A stretch of 64,000 nucleotides of DNA. It comes from Streptomyces canus. Lineage in GTDB: Bacteria; Actinomycetota; Actinomycetes; Streptomycetales; Streptomycetaceae. The stretch lies in assembly GCF_001514145.1 (NCBI RefSeq), contig NZ_KQ948668.1, positions 1 through 64,000 on the forward strand. Direction: 5' to 3'. Positions 33,977-41,454 of the stretch are shown one piece after another. The stretch's first letter is position 1; each line of letters opens with the position of its first letter. The notes beneath the pieces were generated by a model. The model made no database searches and was not told the origin of the DNA. It saw nothing but the letters and a program-made list of their open reading frames with translations. A program made the translations under genes and the position numbers.

Positions 33977-34957
33977 ATGAAGGCCGCCGCACGCGCGTTC
34001 TGGCTCCGCTCTCCGGGCGAGGGCGAGCTACGGGAGGTCACCCTTCCGGCCCCGCGTGAGGACGAGGTGCTGGTCCGCTCGCTGTACTCAGGAGTCAGCA
34101 GGGGCACGGAGACACTCGTGTTCCGCGGCGGGGTGCCCGAGAGCCAGTACGCGACCATGCGGGCACCGTTCCAGGAGGGCGACTTCCCGGGGCCGGTGAA
34201 GTACGGCTACCTCAGCGTCGGAGTGGTGGAGGAGGGGCCCTCCGCGGTGAAGGGCAGGACCGTCTTCTGTCTGTACCCGCATCAGACGCGGTACGTAGTT
34301 CCCGCGAGCGCCGTGACGGTCGTACCGGACGACGTGCCCGCCGCACGGGCCGTCCTCGCCGGCACGGTCGAGACCGCCGTGAACGCCCTCTGGGACGCGG
34401 CCCCCCTGATCGGCGACCGGATCGCGGTGGTCGGCGGCGGCATGGTCGGCAGCTCGGTCGCCGCGCTGCTGGCCCGCTTTCCGGGCGTCCGGGTCCAGTT
34501 GGTGGACGCCGACCCCGCCCGCGCCAAGACCGCCGAGGCCCTCGGCGTCGGCTTCGCGACCCCCGCGGACGCCCTCGGCGACTGCGACCTCGTCGTCCAC
34601 GCCAGCGCCACCGAACAGGGCCTCGCCCGCTCCCTGGAACTCCTCAGCGCCGAGGGCACGGTTCTCGAACTGAGCTGGTACGGCGACCGCAAGGTCGCCC
34701 TCCCGCTCGGCGAGGCCTTCCACTCCCGGCGGCTCGTCATCCGCAGCAGCCAGGTCGGCACCGTGTCCCCGGCGCGCGGCAACCGCAGCTACGGCGACCG
34801 GCTCGCCCTCGCGCTGAAGCTGCTCGCCGATCCGGCGCTCGACGCCCTCATCACGGGGGAAAGCGCGTTCGAAGAACTTCCCGAGGTGATGCCGAAGCTG
34901 GCCAGTGGGGAAATTGCGGCCCTCTGTCACCTCGTGAGGTACGACAAGAGCGCCTGA
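33977..34957 (+). CDS. MDR-family (zinc alcohol dehydrogenase-like) oxidoreductase
   Basis: A 326-aa medium-chain dehydrogenase/reductase. The Rossmann motif is VVGGGMVGSSVAALLARF (near residue 154). The N-terminal GroES-like domain has LYSGVSRGTE, with Ser where zinc-dependent alcohol dehydrogenases have the catalytic Cys, and no structural-zinc cysteines are seen. It is therefore probably a zinc-free reductase. It leads a plus-strand set with the PTPS homologue, glycosyltransferase, methyltransferase and membrane protein, so it likely reduces or oxidises a sugar or side-chain intermediate of that pathway. Confidence 0.8.
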   Translation: MKAAARAFWLRSPGEGELREVTLPAPREDEVLVRSLYSGVSRGTETLVFRGGVPESQYATMRAPFQEGDFPGPVKYGYLSVGVVEEGPSAVKGRTVFCLYPHQTRYVVPASAVTVVPDDVPAARAVLAGTVETAVNALWDAAPLIGDRIAVVGGGMVGSSVAALLARFPGVRVQLVDADPARAKTAEALGVGFATPADALGDCDLVVHASATEQGLARSLELLSAEGTVLELSWYGDRKVALPLGEAFHSRRLVIRSSQVGTVSPARGNRSYGDRLALALKLLADPALDALITGESAFEELPEVMPKLASGEIAALCHLVRYDKSA

Positions 34958-35019
34958 CCTGAGAAAAGAGTGAGAGACGGCTGAACAAGGGGACGCGAAG
35001 GGCCGTACTACACGGCATC

Positions 35020-35041
35020 CCCCGGCAGGGTTCAGCCGGGG
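35020..35041 (+). other. Hairpin in the leader before the PTPS homologue
   Basis: CCCCGGC and GCCGGGG form a 7-bp stem with an 8-nt loop, 31 bp before the TTG start, with no T-tract. It could be a weak attenuator or an mRNA-processing site inside the operon. Confidence 0.4.
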
Positions 35042-35072
35042 ACCAGACGCGCCGCACCTGGAGGGTCGTCCG

Positions 35073-35471
35073 TTGTTCAGCATCACCGTCCGCGATCACA
35101 TCATGATCGCCCACAGCTTCCGCGGCGAGGTCTTCGGACCCGCGCAGCGTCTGCACGGAGCCACTTTCCTGGTGGACGCCACGTTCCGGCGCGAACAGCT
35201 GGACGACGACAACATCGTCGTCGACATCGGACTGGCCACCCAGGAACTCGGTGCCGTCGTCAGCGAGTTGAACTACCGCAACCTCGACAACGAACCCGAC
35301 TTCGCCGGGATCAACACCTCGACGGAGTTCCTGGCCAAGGTCATCGCGGACCGGCTGGCCGAGCGCATCGAGAAGGGCGCTCTCGGCGAGGGCGCCAAGG
35401 GCCTCGCGGGCCTGACCGTGAGCCTGCACGAGTCGCATGTCGCCTGGGCGAGTTACGAGCGTGCCCTGTGA
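35073..35471 (+). CDS. 6-Pyruvoyl-tetrahydropterin synthase (PTPS/QueD) homologue
   Basis: A 132-aa T-fold protein that starts with TTG (GGAGGG upstream). PTPS and QueD act on dihydroneopterin triphosphate with a zinc held by three histidines. Here His14 (MIAHSF) and His28 (LHGATF) are present, but the third ligand is replaced: Ala30 stands where HGHN-type enzymes have His. The reaction is therefore probably not standard PTPS or QueD chemistry. A PTPS homologue beside a GTP cyclohydrolase II paralogue is known in S. coelicolor. It overlaps the glycosyltransferase start by 4 bases. Confidence 0.82.
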   Translation: MFSITVRDHIMIAHSFRGEVFGPAQRLHGATFLVDATFRREQLDDDNIVVDIGLATQELGAVVSELNYRNLDNEPDFAGINTSTEFLAKVIADRLAERIEKGALGEGAKGLAGLTVSLHESHVAWASYERAL

Positions 35472-36652
35472 CCGACATGACCACCGGGCGCACGGGCACG
35501 CTGGACTACGTACCCGTGCAGCACTCCGCCCTCAAGAAGGCCGAGATCATCCCGATGTCCCTGCGGTCCGTGCACTTCGTGATGCCCGGTGGCGTGGACG
35601 ACTCGACCGCGCCGAGCGGCGGCAACGCCTACGACCGGCGGGTCTGCCTCGACCTGCCCGGCTTCGGCTGGCAGGTCGAGCGCCACGCGGTGGCCGGCAG
35701 CTGGCCCCGGCCGGGCGCCGCGGCCCGTACCGAACTGGCCCGCACCCTGCGGGACCTGCCCGACGACACCGTCGTCCTGATCGACGGACTGGTCGCCTGC
35801 GGCGTCCCGGAGATCATCGTCCCCGAGGCGGAGCGGCTGCGGCTCGCCGTCCTCGTCCACCTGCCGCTCGGCGACGAGACCGGGCTCGAACCGAATCTCG
35901 CCCTCGAACTGGACGCCAGGGAGCGCGAGGTGCTGCGGGCCGTGCCCGCCGTCATCGCCACCAGCGACTGGGCCGTACGGCGACTCGTCTCGCACCATGG
36001 CCTCGCCCCCGAGCGGGTCCATGTCGCCACCCCGGGTGCCGACATCGCCCCGCTCGCCTCCGGCACCGACGGTGTCTCACGGCTGCTGTGCGTGGCCGCC
36101 GTGACTCCCCGCAAGGGACAGCACCGGCTGATCGAGGCACTGGCCGGCGCGCAGGACCTGCCGTGGAGCTGCGTGTGCGTCGGCGGGATCACCCAGGACC
36201 CCGAGTACGTCGCCAGTCTGCGGATGCTCATCAAGAAGTACGGCCTCCAGGACCGCCTGCACCTCGCGGGACCGCAGGCCGGGGCCGAGCTCGACGCCAG
36301 CTACGCGGCCGCCGACCTGCTGGTCCTCGCCTCCTACGCCGAGACCTACGGCATGGCGGTCACCGAGGCCCTCGCGCGCGGCATCCCGGTGCTGGCCACC
36401 GACGTCGGCGGACTGCCGGAGGCCGTCGGCCGCGCCCCCGACGGCGGCGTGCCCGGCATCCTCGTCCCGCCGGAGGACCCCGCCGCCCTCGCCGCCGAAC
36501 TGCGCGGCTGGTTCGGCGAGGCGGACGTACGACGCCGACTGAAGGCGGCTGCCCGGGGCCGGCGGGCCGCCCTGGACGGCTGGGCGACCACGGCCCGCAG
36601 CCTGGCCGGAGTACTCGGCCGACTCCCGAGCGAGCCCAGGAGGGCGGCATGA
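35468..36652 (+). CDS. GT4-family glycosyltransferase
   Basis: A 394-aa GT-B glycosyltransferase. The C-terminal donor domain shows LLCVAAVTPRKGQHRLIEAL, VGGITQDPEY, and ASYAETYGMAVTEALARGIP with the EX7E pair (Glu of AET and Glu of TEAL), then VGGLPEAV. The N-terminal domain has the GGNAYDRRV glycine-rich acceptor region. It would transfer a sugar from a nucleotide donor. Start and stop overlap the PTPS homologue and methyltransferase genes, so it belongs to their pathway, presumably glycosylating the pterin- or pyrimidine-like intermediate or a lipid carrier. Confidence 0.87.
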   Translation: MTDMTTGRTGTLDYVPVQHSALKKAEIIPMSLRSVHFVMPGGVDDSTAPSGGNAYDRRVCLDLPGFGWQVERHAVAGSWPRPGAAARTELARTLRDLPDDTVVLIDGLVACGVPEIIVPEAERLRLAVLVHLPLGDETGLEPNLALELDAREREVLRAVPAVIATSDWAVRRLVSHHGLAPERVHVATPGADIAPLASGTDGVSRLLCVAAVTPRKGQHRLIEALAGAQDLPWSCVCVGGITQDPEYVASLRMLIKKYGLQDRLHLAGPQAGAELDASYAAADLLVLASYAETYGMAVTEALARGIPVLATDVGGLPEAVGRAPDGGVPGILVPPEDPAALAAELRGWFGEADVRRRLKAAARGRRAALDGWATTARSLAGVLGRLPSEPRRAA

Positions 36653-37656
36653 GGAAGACGGCGACCAAGCAGAGCGGGAAGATCCCGGCACAGCCGGGAC
36701 CGCGGGAGGCGGCGTCCGTGAAGCCCGGAGTTCCTTCCGACGCGGAATCGGTCATCCCCGGGGCCGGTCCCAGCACCCACCCCGGCGAGCGTCCCACCGT
36801 ACGGCTCAGGGACGCGGGTCCCGACGACGCTCCCCGTTATGCCCCCGAGTGGCTCGAGCTTCGGGAGGGGCCCGACGCGGCCGCGCGGGCGGGCGATCTG
36901 CTCGACCCGCTGCGGATCCGGCTGGCGAACCTGCCGGGCAAGGCCGGCCTGGTCATCCACGACCTGGGCTGCGGCACCGGCTCGATGGGACGCTGGCTGG
37001 CGCCCCGCCTCGACGGCCCCCAGCACTGGATCCTGCACGACCGGGACCCTTACCTCCTGCACTTCGCGGCGGTCGCCTCACCGCGCTCCGCCGCCGACGG
37101 CAGCCGGGTCACCGTCGAGACCCGCCGCGGCGATGTCGGCCTGCTCACCCCGGACGCCCTCGCCGGCGCCTCCCTGGTGACGGCCTCCGCGCTCCTCGAC
37201 GTCCTCATCCGCGAGGAGATCGAGACCCTCGCCACGGCCTGCACGGGCGCCGGTTGCCCGGCACTGCTCACCCTGTCCGTGGCGGGCCGCGTCGAACTCA
37301 CCCCGTCGGACCCGCTGGACGACGAGATCGCCGACGCGTTCAACGCCCACCAGCGGCGCGGCGGACTGCTCGGCCCGGACGCCGTCACCGTCGCCTGCGA
37401 GGCGTTCTCCGAACGGGGCGCGACGGTACGGCTGCACCCGAGTGCCTGGCGCCTCGGCCCCGCCGAGTCCGCGCTCACCGTCCAGTGGCTGCGCGGCTGG
37501 GTCGGCGCGGCCGTCGAGGAGCGGCCCGAGCTGAAGGAGCCCGCCGAGCGCTACCTCCGGGACCGTCTGGAGGCCTGCCGCGCGGGCGAGTTGAAGGTCG
37601 TCGTCCACCACAGCGACCTGCTGGCGCTGTCCCGGCCGACGGGCGGAGCGTCATGA
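36649..37656 (+). CDS. SAM-dependent methyltransferase, class I
   Basis: A 335-aa protein. After an N-terminal extension of about 80 low-complexity residues (Pro, Gly and Ser rich), a Rossmann methyltransferase fold begins: IHDLGCGTGSMGRWLAP (motif I, near residues 103-119), ILHDRDPYLLHFA and TASALLDVLIREEIETLA. The overall layout resembles trans-aconitate-like or UbiE-like small-molecule methyltransferases. ATGA overlaps link it to the genes on both sides. The substrate is probably the cluster's product; no specific motif defines it. Confidence 0.82.
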   Translation: MRKTATKQSGKIPAQPGPREAASVKPGVPSDAESVIPGAGPSTHPGERPTVRLRDAGPDDAPRYAPEWLELREGPDAAARAGDLLDPLRIRLANLPGKAGLVIHDLGCGTGSMGRWLAPRLDGPQHWILHDRDPYLLHFAAVASPRSAADGSRVTVETRRGDVGLLTPDALAGASLVTASALLDVLIREEIETLATACTGAGCPALLTLSVAGRVELTPSDPLDDEIADAFNAHQRRGGLLGPDAVTVACEAFSERGATVRLHPSAWRLGPAESALTVQWLRGWVGAAVEERPELKEPAERYLRDRLEACRAGELKVVVHHSDLLALSRPTGGAS

Positions 37657-39107
37657 GCGTGGAGACGGTGCGGCCGGACACCGACCGGCGTGCGGAGGAC
37701 CGCTCGACTTGCGACGACGCCGGGGCGGGCGAGCGGAGGGCCCTTCCGGTCCGCAGCACCGGCCACGGTACGGCGCGGCTGCCCGTCCGGCGACCCGCGG
37801 AGACGCCCGAGCCGGGCAGCCTCTCCCGCCGGGCCCTCACGCTCCGGGCCGAAGTCGTCCAGACGCGCGACGAGGTACTCACGGCGCGCGCCGAGGCGCT
37901 CGTGGTCCGGGCCCGGATCCTGGAGGCAGCGGGAGAGTCCGTCGCGGACCTGACCGACGCCGCCGTCTCCCGGGACCGGATCGGCGTGATCGTGACCGCG
38001 GCACGGCCGTTGCCCGCTCAGGCCCCCCGGTGGCGTACCGTGCTGCGCGGAGTCCTCAACTCCCGCGCCCTGCGCACCCACATCGGCACCGTCGCGGGCG
38101 TCACCATCCTCGCGGTCCTGCTGTGGCGCCTCGGCACCGGCGTCTTCCTGGACGGGCTGCGCCGGATCGACGGCCCCGCCCTGCTGGCGGCGCTCGCGAT
38201 CGGCGTGCTGACCACCGTGTTCAGCGCCTGGCGTTGGCAGTTGGTGGCCCGCGGGCTGCGCATCCGGCTGCCGCTCGGCGAGGCCGTGGCCGACTACTAC
38301 CGTGCCCTGTTCCTGAACGCGGCCCTGCCCGGCGGTGTCCTCGGCGATGTGCACCGCGCGGTGCGGCACGGGCGGAGCAGCGGTGACATGGGCCGCGGCG
38401 TGCGGGCGGTCGTCCTCGAACGGGTCGCCGGTCAGATCGCGTTGGCGGTCGTCGGCGGTGCCGTGCTGCTCACCATGGAGTCCCCGGTGCTGGCCGAGGC
38501 CCGCCACCTCGCCCCCGCCGTCGGCCTCGCCGGCCTGGGAGCCCTCGCCGTCGTCGTGGCCCTGCGGATGAACCGGACCCCTTCCTCCCGCCGGGGCCGG
38601 CTCCTGCGCGCGACCCTCGGCGAGGCCCGCGAGGGACTGCTGTCCCGCCGCAACTGGCCCGGCGTCGCCCTCTCTTCGGCCGTCGTCCTCGCCGGCCACC
38701 TGGGGATGTTCGTGCTCGCCGCCCGCATCGCCGGCTCCGACGCCTCCGTGGCCGCACTGCTGCCCCTGGCCGTGCTCGCCCTGCTCGCCATGGGACTGCC
38801 CCTGAACGTCGGCGGGTTCGGCCCCCGGGAGGGCGTCACCGCCTGGGCGTTCGCCGCCATGGGCCTCGGCGCCGGCGTCGGTCTCGCGACCGCCATCGTG
38901 TACGGCGTCCTCAGCTTCGTGGCGAGCCTGCCGGGCGCGGTCGTCCTGGTCGTCCGCTGGTACCAGGGCCTGCGCCCGGCGAACCGCTACTCCCCGGTGA
39001 GCGCCGAGAAATACGCGCCGAAGGACGCCGCAAGGCTCTCCAGCAAGGCTTTGCCCTTTTCCGCCGAGCCCAGTGAAGGGCGCCCGATGACACCGGAATC
39101 GGTGTAA
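37653..39107 (+). CDS. Lysyl-PG-synthase-type (UPF0104) membrane protein, possible flippase
   Basis: A 484-aa protein with a 130-residue cytosolic N-terminus (Arg, Glu and Ala rich, partly coiled) and then about eight membrane segments (residues about 145-450) of the LPG_synthase_TM family. GGVLGDVHRAVRHGRSS, VLERVAGQIALAV and PLNVGGFGPREGVTAWAFAAMG are family signatures. Relatives flip or synthesise lipids or act in glycolipid transfer. Together with a CDP-alcohol phosphatidyltransferase and a glycosyltransferase, it points to a membrane-linked step. The 3' end overlaps the convergent creatininase-family gene by 121 bp. Confidence 0.8.
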   Translation: MSVETVRPDTDRRAEDRSTCDDAGAGERRALPVRSTGHGTARLPVRRPAETPEPGSLSRRALTLRAEVVQTRDEVLTARAEALVVRARILEAAGESVADLTDAAVSRDRIGVIVTAARPLPAQAPRWRTVLRGVLNSRALRTHIGTVAGVTILAVLLWRLGTGVFLDGLRRIDGPALLAALAIGVLTTVFSAWRWQLVARGLRIRLPLGEAVADYYRALFLNAALPGGVLGDVHRAVRHGRSSGDMGRGVRAVVLERVAGQIALAVVGGAVLLTMESPVLAEARHLAPAVGLAGLGALAVVVALRMNRTPSSRRGRLLRATLGEAREGLLSRRNWPGVALSSAVVLAGHLGMFVLAARIAGSDASVAALLPLAVLALLAMGLPLNVGGFGPREGVTAWAFAAMGLGAGVGLATAIVYGVLSFVASLPGAVVLVVRWYQGLRPANRYSPVSAEKYAPKDAARLSSKALPFSAEPSEGRPMTPESV

Positions 39108-39739
39108 CCGGACATACCGAGGGTGAGGAGATGACGACGGTCGTCCGCGACGAAATCGGAGGTCTCGTAACCGGATCGGACACATTCCGGATCGGTGTGC
39201 AGAAGAATGGAGGTCTCGATTTCTCCCGCGTGCATGTCGGTGAGCAGCGAGGTGACCACGCCGGCCTCCACACGGGCGGCCTCCCAGTCCTCCGCGGCCG
39301 GGAAGAGCGCCATCCGCTCCCCGCGGGCGGAGGCCTCCTGGACGACATTGCCCAGCACGTAGTTGCCGCCGTGTCCGTTGACCACGACCAGCGCCTCGAC
39401 GCCCGAACGGCGCAGCGAGGCCGCTATGTCCCGTACCACCGCATGAAGGGTGACGGAGGAGATGCTGACGGTCCCCGGCCAGGCCGCGTGCTCGTGCGAG
39501 CAGGAGATCGTCACCGGGGGGAGGAGGTGCACCGGGTACGCCGCGGCGATCTCCCGCGCGACGGCACAGGCGACGAGCGTGTCGGTCGCCAGGGGAAGGT
39601 ACGCACCGTGCTGTTCGAAGCTTCCGACCGGAAGGACGGCGACCTGCGTTGAAACGCCCGCGCCCCGCGTCCGTACGTCTTCCGTAGTGTCCGTCGGCAA
39701 CAGACCGTACGCCGCCGACCGCATTCCCGAACCGCTCAT
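38987..39739 (-). CDS. Creatininase-family amidohydrolase (ArfB-like candidate)
   Basis: A 250-aa metal-dependent amidohydrolase. Metal ligands appear in PVGSFEQHGAYLPLATD (Glu, His, Asp), NGHGGN (His) and DMHAGEIETS (His, Glu). The family includes creatininase, MftE and archaeal ArfB, which removes the formyl group from FAPy, the product of formyl-retaining GTP cyclohydrolases. Because the adjacent divergent gene encodes just such a cyclohydrolase, a formamide hydrolase role is the best guess. Only 38 bp separate the two start codons. The 3' end runs 121 bp into the oppositely oriented membrane-protein gene. Confidence 0.85.
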   Translation of the reverse strand: MSGSGMRSAAYGLLPTDTTEDVRTRGAGVSTQVAVLPVGSFEQHGAYLPLATDTLVACAVAREIAAAYPVHLLPPVTISCSHEHAAWPGTVSISSVTLHAVVRDIAASLRRSGVEALVVVNGHGGNYVLGNVVQEASARGERMALFPAAEDWEAARVEAGVVTSLLTDMHAGEIETSILLHTDPECVRSGYETSDFVADDRRHLLTLGMSGYTDSGVIGRPSLGSAEKGKALLESLAASFGAYFSALTGE

Positions 39740-39777
39740 CTTTTCACGGCCTTTCGTCTCTGCTTAGGAAACAGATC

Positions 39778-40437
39778 ATGACAGATAAAGTTGGCGTCCT
39801 CGGCAAGAAGGCACCACAGCGCACCGGCGTGGAACGCGTGGTGAATGCCCCGCTGCCCACCGTGTACGGGAAATTCCAGGCGGTCGGCTATCTCGATCAC
39901 GACCGCGGTGACGAACAAGTCGCCCTGGTCTACGGTGACATCGGCTCCGACGACGTCCTCGTCCGGTTGCATTCGGAGTGCCTGACCGGTGACGCGTTCG
40001 GCTCCCAGCACTGCGAGTGCGGCGACCAACTGGATGCCGCGCTGCGGGCCGTGGTCAAGGAGGGCAGCGGCATCGTCGTCTACCTGCGGGGCCACGAGGG
40101 CCGGGGCATAGGACTGCTCGCCAAGCTGCGCGCGATGGCGCTCCAGGCGGAGGGCCTGGACACCGTCGAGGCCAACCTCGCGCTCGGCCTGCCGGTGGAC
40201 TCCCGTGACTACGGCGTCGCCGCCGGGATCTTCCACGACCTGGGCGTGAACTCGGTCCGCCTGATGTCCAACAATCCGCGCAAGCGTGAGGCGCTGCTGC
40301 GGCACGGCATCAAGGTCGCCGAGACGGTGCCGCTGCTCATCACGCCGTGCGAGAGCAACATCACCTATCTGCGCACCAAGCGGGAGCGGCTGGACCACGT
40401 TCTGCCCCATCTGGACGCGGTGGCCCACCTGTCCTGA
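39778..40437 (+). CDS. ribA2: GTP cyclohydrolase II paralogue, predicted formyl-retaining (FAPy-forming)
   Basis: A 219-aa RibA-type enzyme. Zinc ligands Cys68, Cys79 and Cys81 (HSECLTGD, HCECG) and the RGHEGRGIGL loop are intact, so GTP ring opening is expected. Residue 120 in LRAMALQ is Met; E. coli RibA has Tyr105 (RAYALQ) there. In S. coelicolor, a paralogue with Met120 is reported to release the formylated pyrimidine FAPy instead of the usual riboflavin precursor. The same residue number and gene context here argue for the same chemistry. It feeds a PTPS-containing cluster rather than riboflavin synthesis; no other rib genes are near. AGGAAAC precedes the ATG. Confidence 0.9.
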   Translation: MTDKVGVLGKKAPQRTGVERVVNAPLPTVYGKFQAVGYLDHDRGDEQVALVYGDIGSDDVLVRLHSECLTGDAFGSQHCECGDQLDAALRAVVKEGSGIVVYLRGHEGRGIGLLAKLRAMALQAEGLDTVEANLALGLPVDSRDYGVAAGIFHDLGVNSVRLMSNNPRKREALLRHGIKVAETVPLLITPCESNITYLRTKRERLDHVLPHLDAVAHLS

Positions 40438-40482
40438 TCACCGGACTGATTCCGGGACGGGAAATCCGGACAGGAAGAGGGA

Positions 40483-41454
40483 ATGACCGACGACGTCCTC
40501 TTCCTTTCCGGACCGCAGGTCACCCGCCTGCTCGACGCGGACACGGCCATCGCCTCGCAGCGCGCGGCCTTCACCGCGCTCGGCTCCGGGGCGGCCGACC
40601 TGCCGGCGAAGATCATGCATCCGAGCCGCTTCGACGACAGCGTCGTCTTCGCCTACGTCTCCCGGCTCTCCGCCGACTCCGGGGCCGTCGCGAAGTTCGG
40701 CAGCGTCAATCCGGGCAACGCGGCGGCCGGGCTGCCCACGATCCACGCCGTGGTCTCGGTGCTCGACCCGGTGACCGGCCGCCTCGCCGCCGTCATGGAC
40801 GGCGCCGCGGTGACCACCCTGCGCACGGCCGCCGCGAGCGCCGTCGCCGTCGACGCGCTGGCCACGCCCGACAGCACCGACCTGGCCGTGCTGGGCTCCG
40901 GCACCCAGGCACTGGCCCATGTGCGGGCGATCGCCCGGGTCCGGTCCCTGACATCCGTGCGGCTGTGGAGCCCGACTCCGCGCCACCGCGCCCGCGCCGC
41001 CGAGACGCTGGCGGAGCTCGGCTTCCCCGCCGAAGCGGCCGGCAGCGCCGAGGAGGCGGTGAGCGGCGCCTCGCTGGTCGCGGCCTGCACACTGAGCACG
41101 ACACCGGTGGTGCACGGGGAGTGGCTCGCGCCCGGGTGCACGGTGGTGAGCGTGGGGTCCTTCGAGCCCACCCGCCGGGAGGTGGACACCGACGTCCTAC
41201 GGCGAGCGGTGCTTTCAGGGGCCGTCGTCGTGGACGATCCGGCGACCGCGGCGCAGCACGCCGGACCGGTCGTGGACGCGCTCAGGACAGGCCTGCTGAC
41301 CGACCTCGTCGGGCTCGGCGACGTCCTGACCGGACGAGCCGTGGCCCGGACGGCCCACGGCGACATCGTCTACTACAACAGCGTCGGCCTCGGCATCCAG
41401 GACGCGGCCGCGGCCTGGGCCGTGGTGCAGGCGGCGAAGCGGGAGCGCCGGTGA
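40483..41454 (+). CDS. Ornithine cyclodeaminase/mu-crystallin family protein
   Basis: A 323-aa NAD(P)-dependent protein. The family core is visible: VAKFGSVNPGN (substrate Lys), DGAAVTTLRTAAASAVAVDALA, LAVLGSGTQALAHVRAIA (Rossmann motif) and VVDDPATAAQHAG (acidic catalytic region). The family includes ornithine and lysine cyclodeaminases, ketimine reductases and opine-type enzymes. The next genes encode a sarcosine/pipecolate-oxidase-like flavoprotein and two saccharopine-dehydrogenase-like proteins. Reduction of piperideine-2-carboxylate to pipecolate, or lysine cyclodeamination, therefore fits best. It overlaps the next gene by 4 bases. Confidence 0.82.
   Translation: MTDDVLFLSGPQVTRLLDADTAIASQRAAFTALGSGAADLPAKIMHPSRFDDSVVFAYVSRLSADSGAVAKFGSVNPGNAAAGLPTIHAVVSVLDPVTGRLAAVMDGAAVTTLRTAAASAVAVDALATPDSTDLAVLGSGTQALAHVRAIARVRSLTSVRLWSPTPRHRARAAETLAELGFPAEAAGSAEEAVSGASLVAACTLSTTPVVHGEWLAPGCTVVSVGSFEPTRREVDTDVLRRAVLSGAVVVDDPATAAQHAGPVVDALRTGLLTDLVGLGDVLTGRAVARTAHGDIVYYNSVGLGIQDAAAAWAVVQAAKRERR

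Noticed and set aside
39778..40437. Riboflavin biosynthesis ribA
   Set aside because: No ribB, ribH, ribE or ribD genes are nearby, and Met120 replaces the Tyr that E. coli RibA has there, so a role outside riboflavin synthesis is favoured.
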